Source: Cutibacterium acnes
GTDB lineage: Bacteria; Actinomycetota; Actinomycetes; Propionibacteriales; Propionibacteriaceae
Assembly (NCBI RefSeq): GCF_003030305.1
Contig: NZ_CP023676.1
Span: forward strand, 2,356,001-2,420,000
Reading direction: 5' to 3'
DNA length: 64,000 nucleotides
The position numbers and the translations under genes were made by a program. Of the stretch, positions 17,628 to 27,324 are shown in pieces; within the stretch, counting starts at the first letter, position 1, and each line of letters begins with the position of its first letter. Below the pieces are notes generated by a model. That model did no database searches. It had not been told where the DNA came from and saw nothing but the letters and a program-made list of their open reading frames with translations.

Positions 17628-19034
17628 TCAGTCGGTCGTGGGATGGAAGGGGCTGCGTCCGGCGTGATGGGACCATCCCACTCCAATGACATAGAGGATG
17701 ACGACGAGCGCCCCCGTTGACATCAGTTGAGCTCGTACGTCGGGGGAAAACATGCCCAGTACAACGATGCCAATCAGCAGGATCATTGCTGCCCAGTTCA
17801 CCACCGGAAACCCTTTCAACCGCATCGGCAGCGGGGCGCCCTCCTTCTCAGCGCGGCGACGCAGCACGTAGTGAGAGCAGATGGTGAAGAAGTAGGTAAC
17901 GATGATGGTTGAACCGACGATATTAAGCAGAGTACCGAGTACGGCGTCGCCCCATTCGAAAGTAGCCAGCACACAACAGAATCCAAAGGCGACGCTGGCC
18001 AGCACCGCAACCGTCGGCACCGAGCGTCCCCTGGTTCGCATGGCGACGCGAGGGGCCATGCCGCGTTCCGCTAAAGAGCCAAGCATCCGGGCAGCCCCAT
18101 AAAGATTGGCATTGAGGGAACTCAGCAAGGCCAACACAATGACCAAGGTCATGACCTCGGAGGCTGCTGGGATACCGGCCCGGTTAAGGACGGCCACGAA
18201 GGGGGAAGCGCCGAGTTCGGGGTCGTCCCAAGGCACCGCGATAACCATGATGGCTACTGAACCCATGTAGAACACCAGGATTCGCCAAACGATGGTGCGC
18301 ACAGCCCGGGAGACATTGTGGGCAGGGTCTTCGGTCTCGGCGGCCGCCACCGCCATGATCTCGATGCCACCGAAGCTGAAGGCGACCAAAAGCAGGGCTG
18401 TCGCCACCCCAGACCACCCATTGGGCAGGAATCCGCCGTGGCCGACGAGGTTGGATGTTCCCGCCGCGGGAGCCGCCAAGACTCCGCAAATAAGCAGCAC
18501 ACCGATGGTAAGGAAGACGACGACGGCGACCACTTTAAGCAGGGCAAACCAGAACTCGAACTCTCCGAATCTGTCGGCTCCCAGCAGGTTGATTGCGGTG
18601 AGGACGACCAGGAAGATGAGGGTAAGCAGCCAGACAGGGGCTATTGGCCACATAGCAACAAGGGTCGACGCCGCCGCGATCGCCTCGGCCGCGACGACGA
18701 CGACTAGTTCGATCCACCAGACCCACCCCATCGCAAAGCCAGCTGCTGAGCCCATGGCTCGGGATGTGTAGACCGAAAACGCCCCGGAGTCGGGATGGGC
18801 TGCAACCATCTCGCCGAGCATGTACATGATGGCGATGACGAGTAACCCGGCGACGATATACGCCACCAAGGTTGCTGGTCCAGCTGCAGCCACACCCTTG
18901 CCAGACCCTACGAAGAGTCCGGTTCCGATGGCCGAGCCAAGGCTCATCATCACCAGGTGACGACCCTTCATGCGGGGTTTGTCCATAGCGGGTTCGCCGG
19001 ATTCCGCCGGGATGCCCGTGGCCGCTACTGCCAT
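17628..19034 (-). CDS. APC-superfamily amino acid permease (GABA/proline permease-like)
   Basis: 468 residues, about 12 membrane helices. The first helix carries SLGSAIGTGLFVGSG, the substrate-binding unwound segment of the family, and later FSFGGIEIMAVAAAETEDP. It differs from the CycA-like permeases in this window in its short N-terminus and lack of the QRGLxNRH leader. ATG 19034 is preceded by TGAGGAG. It lies downstream of, and codirectional with, a MarR gene 115 nt away. Substrate unassigned. Confidence 0.87.
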   Translation of the reverse strand: MAVAATGIPAESGEPAMDKPRMKGRHLVMMSLGSAIGTGLFVGSGKGVAAAGPATLVAYIVAGLLVIAIMYMLGEMVAAHPDSGAFSVYTSRAMGSAAGFAMGWVWWIELVVVVAAEAIAAASTLVAMWPIAPVWLLTLIFLVVLTAINLLGADRFGEFEFWFALLKVVAVVVFLTIGVLLICGVLAAPAAGTSNLVGHGGFLPNGWSGVATALLLVAFSFGGIEIMAVAAAETEDPAHNVSRAVRTIVWRILVFYMGSVAIMVIAVPWDDPELGASPFVAVLNRAGIPAASEVMTLVIVLALLSSLNANLYGAARMLGSLAERGMAPRVAMRTRGRSVPTVAVLASVAFGFCCVLATFEWGDAVLGTLLNIVGSTIIVTYFFTICSHYVLRRRAEKEGAPLPMRLKGFPVVNWAAMILLIGIVVLGMFSPDVRAQLMSTGALVVILYVIGVGWSHHAGRSPFHPTTD

Positions 19035-19149
19035 ATGTGCTCCTCATCTGCGTCGGTGGGGCTGATGATAAAGCTGGTACGGTCCCGCGGATGTGACCGT
19101 TTCCCTAGGTGGGACAAGACGTGACGTGACACGGCGACGTGAAGTACCT

Positions 19150-19641
19150 TCAACTGTGGTCTGTGGGGTTGACCTTGCCTTCTTCAGCGAGACTCTGGCA
19201 GATTCGCGAGAGAATGGCTTCGAGGTCGTTGAGGTGGCCGCAATCAAGCCCACCAAAAACGACGCGTCGGATCAGAGCAGCGTGGCCCGGGACGGCCTGT
19301 TGTAATGCCGCCGTGCCCTGATCAGTGAGGTGAATGATGGCCCCTCTGCCGTCCGAACAGCAGACGCGACGTTCGATGAGGCCTCGCTTCTCCATACGCG
19401 TGAGGTGATGGGACAGTCGGGAGCGTTCCCATCCCATGTGCTCTGCAAGGGCCACAACTCTCATGTCGCCGCCGTCGGTCTCAGACAGACGCACAAGCAC
19501 CTCAAAGTCCTGCACCGACAATTGCGAATCGCGGGACAACTGGCGGTTGAGCACGGCAGGCAAGGTAGTCGATACTTCCAGCCACAAGCGCCATACGCGC
19601 TGCTGGTGGTCGTCGAGCCAAACGGCGGAGTCCTCAGTCAC
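19150..19641 (-). CDS. MarR-family transcriptional regulator
   Basis: 163 residues. Winged helix with DFEVLVRLSETDGGDMRVV, the recognition segment AEHMGWERSRLSHHLTRMEKRG and the wing CCSDGRGAIIHLTDQG, typical of MarR regulators with a WERSR helix. Start chosen at GTG 19641, which follows AAAGGAGG at 5 nt; the ATG 42 nt upstream lacks such a site. Probably regulates itself and the adjacent permease gene (inference from neighbourhood). Confidence 0.85.
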   Translation of the reverse strand: MTEDSAVWLDDHQQRVWRLWLEVSTTLPAVLNRQLSRDSQLSVQDFEVLVRLSETDGGDMRVVALAEHMGWERSRLSHHLTRMEKRGLIERRVCCSDGRGAIIHLTDQGTAALQQAVPGHAALIRRVVFGGLDCGHLNDLEAILSRICQSLAEEGKVNPTDHS

Positions 19642-19974
19642 CGTGCCTCCTTTGTCGCTGAGTATAAGGGGCGATAAGCACATCTTCTGTCACCGAAGCA
19701 CTTTCTTTGTTGACACGTCCAACGTCTCCGTTGAGGTGACTGCCTAGACCGCGTCCCTGACCCCCTAACGCCGATCGCGACGCCCACGTGAAGTCCGCTA
19801 ACTTCCTCGACGTCGAGACGCCCGACGACGACCTTCCGCTCCACCTCCGCCGCTACCAGCGCTATCAAGCAGAACTGAGCGTCGGATTATCGCTAAGACT
19901 GGCCCTGACAAGCCAGAACATTACCGGAACACGCGTACACAAATAGTATCGGAGCCATTTCCTATCATGCTGCC
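19642..19974. other. Divergent intergenic region
   Basis: 333 bp between the leftward MarR gene and the rightward SbcD-like gene. A TTGACA hexamer at 19710-19715 has no good -10 partner. TATCAT at 19963-19968 is a likely -10 for the rightward genes. No gene seen. Confidence 0.4.
19963..19968 (+). promoter_or_regulatory. -10 hexamer TATCAT (SbcD-like gene)
   Basis: Six bases (GCTGCC) separate it from ATG 19975. Confidence 0.5.
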
Positions 19975-21159
19975 ATGACGAGATTTCTCCACACCTCAGA
20001 TTGGCAACTGGGGATGACTCGGCACTACCTGTCGAAGCGCGGCGACGACGACCCACAGGCACGGTTTACTGCCGATCGAATCGAGACGGTACGCAGGCTA
20101 GGCGACGTTGCCCGGCAAGAGGGCTGCGAGTTTGTCGTCGTCGCCGGAGATGTCTTCGAAACCCACAATGTCTCCACTCAGATCATTGCCCGCGCGTGTG
20201 AGGCGATAGCCTCCATTGATCTCCCCGTGTACCTGCTGCCCGGAAATCACGACAGCTTAGAGCCGGGGTGTCTCTGGGATGGGCCAGAATTCGCACAGCG
20301 CTGCCCGAGCAACGTCCAGGTGCTACGAGACCACGCAGAGACCCAGATCGCTGACGGCAACGGGGTCGTCATCGCTACGATCGTTGCCTCTCCGCTGACG
20401 ACCCGCCACCCGTCAACTGACCCCCTCGCCGACCTTGTGAAGAACCTGGAGCCCGCCCAGACACCACGCATCCTGGTCGGCCATGGCCAGCTTGAGGGGC
20501 TATCGGGGGATGCTCGTGAAGCCCTCATCTCGCGAGCTCCTCTCGAGGACGCGATTGCCCGAGGTGCGCTGAGCTACGTCGCTTTGGGCGATCGTCATAT
20601 CGCGTGGCCGACCAACGATAACCGCGCCGCCATCCGGTACAGCGGAACCCAGGAGACAACGAGCTTCAACGAGGAGAGCGTCGGCACTGCGGTAATCGTC
20701 GACCTCGGTGATCCTCTTACCTGCCAGACGATCAATGTTGGCACGTGGCTGCATGCCCGAGTGAGTCAGGAGGTAGCCAGCGAGGCAGATCTACAGGCTC
20801 TGCGCGATAGGTTCGACTCCTTCAACCGCCGAGATCGCACCATCATCCGCTACGACCTTCACGGACAGGTCACTATCTCTCAGAAGGCAAAGCTCGACGA
20901 GATCATCGCTGATTATGAAACTGTCTTCGCAAGCCTCGAACCGAGTGAAACCCGCCATGACCTCACCGTGGTGGGAGACGATATCAGCCTGACTGAGGCT
21001 GATGTGCCCGGTTGGGTACGAGATGCTGCCGAAGAATTGTCGGACATGTGCGCCACCAATGAAGACGCCGTCGCTGCGCTCACCCTGCTGCACCGTCTCG
21101 TCAGCGCTGAAGGAGCCAGTATCGCATCTACTGCACACACTGCGGAGGTGTCACGATGA
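19975..21159 (+). CDS. SbcD/Mre11-like metallophosphoesterase nuclease
   Basis: 394 residues. The calcineurin-like core is clear: HTSDWQLG (residues 6-13), VVAGDVFE, GNHDSL and GHGQLEGLSG, the Mn-binding motifs of Mre11/SbcD/YhaO nucleases. With its partner it should form an ATP-driven DNA end-processing complex. ATG 19975 is preceded at 6 nt by TATCAT and no Shine-Dalgarno. The stop overlaps the next ATG by 4 nt, so both subunits are cotranslated. Confidence 0.85.
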   Translation: MTRFLHTSDWQLGMTRHYLSKRGDDDPQARFTADRIETVRRLGDVARQEGCEFVVVAGDVFETHNVSTQIIARACEAIASIDLPVYLLPGNHDSLEPGCLWDGPEFAQRCPSNVQVLRDHAETQIADGNGVVIATIVASPLTTRHPSTDPLADLVKNLEPAQTPRILVGHGQLEGLSGDAREALISRAPLEDAIARGALSYVALGDRHIAWPTNDNRAAIRYSGTQETTSFNEESVGTAVIVDLGDPLTCQTINVGTWLHARVSQEVASEADLQALRDRFDSFNRRDRTIIRYDLHGQVTISQKAKLDEIIADYETVFASLEPSETRHDLTVVGDDISLTEADVPGWVRDAAEELSDMCATNEDAVAALTLLHRLVSAEGASIASTAHTAEVSR

Positions 21160-23762
21160 AGCTGCACCGCATCCACGTCGAAAATTTCAAAGCGATTGAC
21201 GAACGCACCCTCGAGTTGCCCGATTGTGGGGTTGTCATTGCAACCGGACGCAACGAGATCGGCAAGACCTCCATGGTGGAAGCCCTCGACCTGCTGCTCG
21301 ATACCAGCACCAAAGCCTCATCGAAGTCTCGCAAAGTCCGAATCGCTCAGCCCTATGGCACATCTCTGCAGGTGGTCATCGAAGCTGAGATGACGATCGG
21401 CGATCACCGCTTCGTTCATCGCAAGTGCTTTCTCAAAGACAAGGAATCTTCACTGAAGTTCCTTGCCGGGCCTCGTGCTGGCCAGACCATCACTGGCGAC
21501 GAGGCTGTCGAGATGATGGAAACTCTGTTGTCCGGCACAGATATGACTCTGTGGAACGCGCTGCGTCTCATGCAGGCCAGCGGACTATCTCCGTTGCGGC
21601 TGGATTCTTCCCAGGCCCTTACCGCTGCCTTAGAACAAGCTGGCGGGCAGCAACCTGACGAGGGTTCCGGAGGCGGACTCATGGATCGGGCTCGAGCGGA
21701 ATATGACAAGTACTTCACGCCCGGGGGATCAGAGCGTCGCAACGTCTTCGCAGATCGCGACGAGCTCGAGGAGATCCGCAGCAACCTTGCTAAAGGACAA
21801 GAGAGGCTCGCAGAGGTCGACGAAGTCGTCGACTCCCTCAGCAGAATCAACGAACAAATCAGCCACGATCAGACCGTGGTGGCATCCAAAAAGACCGACT
21901 GCCAGAAAGCTGAGGCTGCCCTTGCGAGCCTCACCGAACTCGAGAAGGAGGTCGAGACCACCAAACGTACTGCCAAGGAAGCAGCGCAGCGTCATGCCGA
22001 GGCCAAGAGGGCCCACGACATGAGGGCCAAGCTCATCGACGATCTCGCGACGGCCCAGGACAAATATGAACACTGCCAGCGCGTGGCCGCAGAACTATCG
22101 GAGCTGGGCCGAAGCGTCGCCGAGGAACGCGAGGAAGCCAAGACAGCTTTCGATGAGGCTCAGAGGAAAGTTACCCAGGCCGAGGAGGCCGAAACCCAGG
22201 CTCGGCAGACCCTTACAACAGCGCGTGTTGGTGAAGAATCGACCAAGGCTCGGCAACAGCTCGACCGGATCAATGAGCTCAAGACGCGCATAACGGCTGA
22301 ACAGCAACGCCTCGACACCGAGAAAGTGACCGGCAAGGCACTATCCGCGCTAAGGGAAGCCGTCAAGGCCGACGACCTTGCCCGCGATAAGGCATTGATG
22401 GCTAGCCCCCAGTTAGCCATCGAACACCTCGCCGACGGGGTTTCGCTACGCATTGACGGCGCCGACCTCGATGTACCGATCGGTACGACGAATCAGCGCC
22501 GGGTACATGGCGAGCTCGTCATGGAGATGGGTGAGGCTTGGCGAGTGCGAATCTCCCCCACTTCTGAGGTCATGACCTTAGGGAACGATGCCGAGAAGGC
22601 CCACCAAACCGTGGTGTCACAACTCGAGGACTTAGGTGTGGCGAGTCTGGAGCAGGCAGAGTCTCGTCTAGCTGAACGCAGGGTCATGGAGACCCACATC
22701 TCTTCCTGGCGGGAACACCTCGAGGAAGAGCAGGGCGAAGTCACCATCCAAGAGCTTGAAGCCATGGCTGAGCGCACTACCGAAACCGTCAGCATCACGG
22801 CCGCCGAGGCTCAGAAGCTGGAAGAAGAGGCTGTCGCCGCAGCGAATGAAGCGCGTACCGCCCAACGTCAGGCTGACAACCGGTTAAGAACGGTGGAAGA
22901 GCGCCACGTCGAGGCTCATGAGAAGGTCTTCCGGGCAAATATCGACGCTGAAAAAACCGCCGAAACGGTCACCAGGCTTTCTACCGAACTGACGGCTGCA
23001 CGCAAAATCACCAGCGATGAGGCCCTCACCGAGACGCTCACAACCGCCCAGGAGCAGGCTCGACTCACACAGGCCGAGGCCGACCGCGCCCAGGCCGCGC
23101 TAGCGGAACGCAACCCCGAGCAGGTCCACACCGAAGCTGAAGGAACACGGGTGGCACTGACGACCGCAAGGGACCGCCTCGAGAACAACATCCGTCGTCG
23201 GGCAGAACTCAACGGACAGCTGCAGGGGCTTGGCCGCCAGCAGCGTCAGACCGAGGTCGACTCCCTCACCATCAAGGAACACCAACTGGCTCGACGAGTG
23301 ACTGGATTGGAGCAGCGTGCACGGTCAGCCAAGTTGCTGTACCAGACTCTGGCAGCCCACCTGGAACACGTGCGACAGTCTTACGTGGCACCTTTCACCA
23401 CCCAAATCGACCGGATTGGACGCGGGGTCTTCGGCCAGGAGCTTCACGTCGAGATCGACTCCACCTTGTCGGTCGTGGCACGTCAGCTTAATGGCTCCCG
23501 GCTGGAATGGGACCAGCTGTCGTCAGGGGCCCGCGAACAGTTGGGACTGATCGTCCGGCTGGCCGCCGCTCGGCTCATTGACCCCGACGATGGAGTGCCG
23601 GTGATCCTCGACGACGCCCTGGTCTACTCCGATCCTGTGAGGGTCAGGCACGTCCTCGCCGAGATAGCCCAAAGTGCTCAGACTAGCCAGATCGTGGTGT
23701 TTACTAGCGCCCCAGAGAGGTACGACTCCGTACCCGGAGCGCAGCGCGTGGACTTCGAGTGA
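21156..23762 (+). CDS. SbcC/YhaN-like coiled-coil ATPase
   Basis: 868 residues. Walker A GRNEIGKTSMVEA (about residues 30-42) opens an N-terminal AAA_23 half. Residues about 180-760 are heptad-rich, Glu/Ala/Arg/Gln-rich coiled coil interrupted near 400-520 by a globular insert. The C-terminal half has LSSGAREQLGLIVRLA (signature) and VPVILDDALVYSD (Walker B). I see no CxxC zinc hook in the coiled coil and the length is below typical SbcC, so YhaN-like is the better description. Partner of the upstream nuclease. Confidence 0.85.
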   Translation: MKLHRIHVENFKAIDERTLELPDCGVVIATGRNEIGKTSMVEALDLLLDTSTKASSKSRKVRIAQPYGTSLQVVIEAEMTIGDHRFVHRKCFLKDKESSLKFLAGPRAGQTITGDEAVEMMETLLSGTDMTLWNALRLMQASGLSPLRLDSSQALTAALEQAGGQQPDEGSGGGLMDRARAEYDKYFTPGGSERRNVFADRDELEEIRSNLAKGQERLAEVDEVVDSLSRINEQISHDQTVVASKKTDCQKAEAALASLTELEKEVETTKRTAKEAAQRHAEAKRAHDMRAKLIDDLATAQDKYEHCQRVAAELSELGRSVAEEREEAKTAFDEAQRKVTQAEEAETQARQTLTTARVGEESTKARQQLDRINELKTRITAEQQRLDTEKVTGKALSALREAVKADDLARDKALMASPQLAIEHLADGVSLRIDGADLDVPIGTTNQRRVHGELVMEMGEAWRVRISPTSEVMTLGNDAEKAHQTVVSQLEDLGVASLEQAESRLAERRVMETHISSWREHLEEEQGEVTIQELEAMAERTTETVSITAAEAQKLEEEAVAAANEARTAQRQADNRLRTVEERHVEAHEKVFRANIDAEKTAETVTRLSTELTAARKITSDEALTETLTTAQEQARLTQAEADRAQAALAERNPEQVHTEAEGTRVALTTARDRLENNIRRRAELNGQLQGLGRQQRQTEVDSLTIKEHQLARRVTGLEQRARSAKLLYQTLAAHLEHVRQSYVAPFTTQIDRIGRGVFGQELHVEIDSTLSVVARQLNGSRLEWDQLSSGAREQLGLIVRLAAARLIDPDDGVPVILDDALVYSDPVRVRHVLAEIAQSAQTSQIVVFTSAPERYDSVPGAQRVDFE

Positions 23763-23821
23763 CTTTGGGATGGCCCGTCGACCACAGGCCGCTAACCCTC
23801 CTTCAAGCTCCCAAAACCCGC

Positions 23822-25168
23822 TCAGGCGCCCGTCCTCATCCAGGCGTCTCCGCGCGCACGCCATGCCAGGATTGCACACCGCACGATCATGAACCCGCTG
23901 AAGGCAACCCACAGCCACACCACTGCAGCGGCCGGGTCTGACGGCGCCAAGAGGTGCACAGCCCAGGCCATCGGTAGATACACCAGGAGCATGACAACCT
24001 GAGCACCCGACAACCATCGGCCGTCGCCAGCCCCAATGAGCACCCCATCGAGGACGAAAGCCGGGCCAGCAACGATCTGCTGAGCTGCCACGACAAGCAA
24101 ACCAGCAGCGACCGCTCGGTGTACGGCGGGGTCGTCGGTGTACAGGGCAGGAACCACCTGATGAAAAGCCGCCAGCACGATGCCAATAACAACGCCCGCC
24201 ACAAGCCCCCATCGCGTCATCGTGGCCGTCAGTGACCGGGTACGACGGACGTCACCAGCTCCCAGGCTCGCCCCGGTGAGGGCCTGGCCGGCAATACCCA
24301 GGGCGTCCATGGCCATGAGTAGCAAGTTCCACATCGTCATCGTCACCTGATATGACGCCATGGTGATCGCTCCAGACCGCGCGGCGACCCAGGTTGTCAC
24401 GTAGAGAGCGGCACGCAACGCCAGGGTTCGAATGAGCAACGGGATACCATCACGCAAACTTGAAGCAATGCCGCTCAGGTGCGGCACCAAACTTAAGTCG
24501 AGGCCGCGAGTTCGTATCCGCAGCACCCACACCAGAGCCACCGCCATGGCTATCTGGCAGACGAGGGTGCCTATGGCGGACCCCTGGATGCCCCAACCCA
24601 TACCAAGCACGAACCACAGATTGAGCACCAAGTTCGCACTAAAGGTGACGACCGTCACAACTAAGGGCGTGCGAGTGTCTTGAAACCCACGCAACACTCC
24701 TGTGATCGCCATGGTGGCGAGCATCGCGGGCACCCCAAATCCAGTGATGCGCAAATAGCGTCCCGCCTGTTCCGCAACCGCGCCGCTAGCTCCAAACCAA
24801 CCAGCCACCGTCGTCGGAATAGCCACCAGCATGATCGCCACAAGTAGGCCAATGATGACAGACAGCCACAAGCCATCCACACCAGCCTGGGCAGCTCCCT
24901 GACGGTCCCCCGCCCCCATTCGACGTGACGATGTTGCCGTCGTCGCGTAGGCAAGGAAAACAAAAAGCCCTGTGAAGGTCGTCAAGGCCGCCGAAGCCAC
25001 ACCCAGGCCTGCCAACTCGGCGGTGCCCAGATGCCCGACCACTGCGGAGTCTGCAACGAGGAACAGCGGCTCAGCAATCAGGGACAAGAAAGCAGGCACT
25101 GCCAGATTCAGAATCTGACGGTATCCGGCCCCAACCTCGGAGCCCGGATCGCGACTCCCTCGAACCAT
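23822..25168 (-). CDS. MATE-family multidrug efflux transporter (DinF/NorM-like)
   Basis: 448 residues, 12 predicted membrane helices, starting with a cytoplasmic leader then ILNLAVPAFLSLIAEPLFLVADSAVVG-type MATE helix 1, with the repeat-half counterpart MASYQVTMTMWNLLLMAMDALGIAGQ. MATE proteins export cationic drugs or metabolites using Na+ or H+ gradients. The ATG overlaps the stop of the upstream TetR gene (TGATG at 25166-25170), implying coupled expression. Confidence 0.9.
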   Translation of the reverse strand: MVRGSRDPGSEVGAGYRQILNLAVPAFLSLIAEPLFLVADSAVVGHLGTAELAGLGVASAALTTFTGLFVFLAYATTATSSRRMGAGDRQGAAQAGVDGLWLSVIIGLLVAIMLVAIPTTVAGWFGASGAVAEQAGRYLRITGFGVPAMLATMAITGVLRGFQDTRTPLVVTVVTFSANLVLNLWFVLGMGWGIQGSAIGTLVCQIAMAVALVWVLRIRTRGLDLSLVPHLSGIASSLRDGIPLLIRTLALRAALYVTTWVAARSGAITMASYQVTMTMWNLLLMAMDALGIAGQALTGASLGAGDVRRTRSLTATMTRWGLVAGVVIGIVLAAFHQVVPALYTDDPAVHRAVAAGLLVVAAQQIVAGPAFVLDGVLIGAGDGRWLSGAQVVMLLVYLPMAWAVHLLAPSDPAAAVVWLWVAFSGFMIVRCAILAWRARGDAWMRTGA

Positions 25169-25815
25169 CAAGCTCGTGCTATCGCACCGCGCAGGGACGC
25201 ACGAATGACATCGAGAACCCGGTCAGCCCACTCCGGAGTTTTCTCACCACGCAGGGGACCAGAAGTCGACAGCGACGCAAAACCGTGAAGCACGGACCAC
25301 AGAAGAATGACGAGGCTCCGGACGTCAACCCGGTCAGAAAGCGTGACCTCTCGATCTGAAAGGACATCTTGGATTACCGAATCGGGCAGATTCGGTGCTT
25401 TCGACCGGTCCACGTTAAGAGCGTCAAGCCCCGTATCCGAAATGCGATACGCCACGTCGAAGAGCCCCGGCTCAGTCAGAGCGAAATCAAGATATGCACG
25501 GCAGGCAGCCACGAGTTGGGAAACTGCCACGCTCTCATCGTCGATGGGCTGGGCCTCAGCCACCGCTTCACGCATGACGACACCGATCTGGTCGGCAGCC
25601 GCCAGACCCACCTCATCAAGAAGGGCCTCGCGATTCGCGAAGTGACGGTACGCGGCGTTAGGTGATACTCCTGCGCGGCGAGTAGCCTCACGCAGCACAA
25701 CAGCCTCGGTGCCACCGCTGCGAGCCATCTCCAGACCCTTCTTTACGAGGACTTCGTGAAGATGACCATGATGGTACGTCTGACGTGGTTGCGACGAGTG
25801 ATGCGTCTCCGTCAT
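25168..25815 (-). CDS. TetR-family transcriptional regulator
   Basis: 215 residues. N-terminal helix-turn-helix EAVVLREATRRAGVSPNAAYRHFANREALL; C-terminal ligand-binding helices of the WHG/TetR_C type ending in a segment rich in VILLWSVLHGFA. It forms a two-gene unit with the downstream MATE pump, the usual regulator-efflux arrangement. GGGGGAT lies 6 nt before the ATG. Confidence 0.88.
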   Translation of the reverse strand: MTETHHSSQPRQTYHHGHLHEVLVKKGLEMARSGGTEAVVLREATRRAGVSPNAAYRHFANREALLDEVGLAAADQIGVVMREAVAEAQPIDDESVAVSQLVAACRAYLDFALTEPGLFDVAYRISDTGLDALNVDRSKAPNLPDSVIQDVLSDREVTLSDRVDVRSLVILLWSVLHGFASLSTSGPLRGEKTPEWADRVLDVIRASLRGAIARA

Positions 25816-25939
25816 TAATGATCCCCCGGTCCGTTAGTAGCATGGTGTCAACCTGACTGGCTGAACGCTGACGCCCAACAATACGTGACATCTGTGGCCC
25901 CGGCTGACAGCCCCTATGACCACTCAACCATCACTCAAC

Positions 25940-25945
25940 TAGGCT
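25940..25945 (+). promoter_or_regulatory. -10 hexamer TAGGCT (pabC-like gene)
   Basis: Six bases (GAACGC) separate it from ATG 25952. Confidence 0.5.
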
Positions 25946-25951
25946 GAACGC

Positions 25952-26824
25952 ATGAATTCAAGTGTTCCATACTTGCTAGCCATCCTCGGTAAAGGGGTCG
26001 TGTCACCATCCACGATGGTGTGCCATGCAGACGATCTCGGGCTGGTGCGTGGGGATGGCGTCTTCGACACAACTCGTATCGTGACCGCGCAGGATGGAAC
26101 ATCGCGAATCGACCACCTCGACGAGCACCTGTCCCGGTTCGCCCGCTCTATCGCTGGAGTGAACGGCCCCACCCCCGATTTGGACTCCTGGAACCACCTC
26201 ATCGAAGAAGCGGCACGCACCTGGCGTATCCCCGGCGAAGCTGCCCTCAAACTCGTCTACACCAATGGTCGTCAGGTCGTCCCCGGACCGCCTCGAGGTT
26301 TTCTCATCATCTCTCCCCTTTCCGAAACTGCAATCGAAGAACGGGAGGGAATCGACGCGCTGTGTCTATCCCGTGGGGTCACTAGCGACGCCTTCGCCGA
26401 TGCTCCCTGGCTCCTCGGTGGGGTCAAGACCCTGTCCTATGCCGTCAACGTCGCAGCTCTGCGCTATGCCCGATCCCAGGGCGCCGACGACGCCATCTTC
26501 ACCTCTACCGACGGTTACCTGCTCGAAGGACCAACCTCTGGGTTAGTCATCGCGGCTGACGACGGACTGTGGACAACCCCCACCGGTCCCACCGGCATCC
26601 TGAACTCCATTACCGTCAGTACCGTCTTCGAGGCCGCTGGTGAAGACGGGGTCCAGACATCTACCCGGCTCATGAAACACGGTGAGGTGTTGCGTGCCCA
26701 GGGGGCTTGGTTGTTGTCATCGGTGCGTGGCGTCGCCCCCATCCTCAGTATTGACGGCCACCCAGTTCCCCAAGACGAGGACATGACCCACCGGTTGCGG
26801 ACTTGGGCGGGATTTGAGAACTGA
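25952..26824 (+). CDS. pabC: Aminotransferase class IV, 4-amino-4-deoxychorismate lyase-like
   Basis: 290 residues, fold-type IV PLP enzyme. Motifs: GLVRGDGVFDTTRI, LDEHLSRFARS, the catalytic Lys in VKTLSYAVNVAALRYA (residue about 162) and LLEGPTSGLV near the cofactor phosphate. The sequence resembles aminodeoxychorismate lyase (folate/p-aminobenzoate) more than branched-chain aminotransferases, but D-amino-acid transaminase cannot be excluded. A TAGGCT hexamer ends 6 nt before the ATG (leaderless). Followed by ybaK with a 1-nt overlap. Confidence 0.75.
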   Translation: MNSSVPYLLAILGKGVVSPSTMVCHADDLGLVRGDGVFDTTRIVTAQDGTSRIDHLDEHLSRFARSIAGVNGPTPDLDSWNHLIEEAARTWRIPGEAALKLVYTNGRQVVPGPPRGFLIISPLSETAIEEREGIDALCLSRGVTSDAFADAPWLLGGVKTLSYAVNVAALRYARSQGADDAIFTSTDGYLLEGPTSGLVIAADDGLWTTPTGPTGILNSITVSTVFEAAGEDGVQTSTRLMKHGEVLRAQGAWLLSSVRGVAPILSIDGHPVPQDEDMTHRLRTWAGFEN

Positions 26825-27312
26825 TGCCTGCGTCTGACTCTGCATCTGCGGCAACCAAAGCCCTTGCCAAGGCCAAGATCCCGCATGTCCTGCACAGCTA
26901 CGACCACGATCCGTCCAACCATCATTTCGGCGATGAAGGGGCCGCGAAGCTTGGGTTCGACCCATCCATCATGCTCAAAACCCTGGTCGTCGAGTTGGTC
27001 CCCTCGGGCAAGCTTGCCGTCGCCGTCGTTCCGGTGAGCCGCCAGCTTGATCTTAAGGCTTTTGCCTCAGCCGTAGGTGCGAAAAAAGTCGCTATGGCTG
27101 ACCCAGCGGCAGCAGAGCGCGCCACGGGGTACATCGTCGGGGGAATTTCTCCCTTGGGGCAGAAAAAGCGGCTACCCATCTGCATCGACGAGTCGGTGCT
27201 AGGGCAGCCGCGGGTGCTGGTTTCAGGCGGGCGTCGAGGTCTGTCGGTGGAATTGTCACCATCGAACCTGGTGACTGTCACCGGAGCGGTGACGGCAAAA
27301 ATCTCCTGCTAA
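26824..27312 (+). CDS. ybaK: Cys-tRNA(Pro)/Cys-tRNA(Cys) deacylase, YbaK/EbsC family
   Basis: 162 residues. Trans-editing enzyme that removes cysteine from mischarged tRNA(Pro). Signature segments are MLKTLVVEL, AVAVVPVSRQLDLKAFA, the conserved ATGYIVGGISPLGQKKRLP loop and VSGGRRGLSVELSP, covering the full family length. ATG overlaps the previous stop (TGATG). Confidence 0.92.
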   Translation: MPASDSASAATKALAKAKIPHVLHSYDHDPSNHHFGDEGAAKLGFDPSIMLKTLVVELVPSGKLAVAVVPVSRQLDLKAFASAVGAKKVAMADPAAAERATGYIVGGISPLGQKKRLPICIDESVLGQPRVLVSGGRRGLSVELSPSNLVTVTGAVTAKISC

Positions 27313-27324
27313 CGCCAACCCCGG

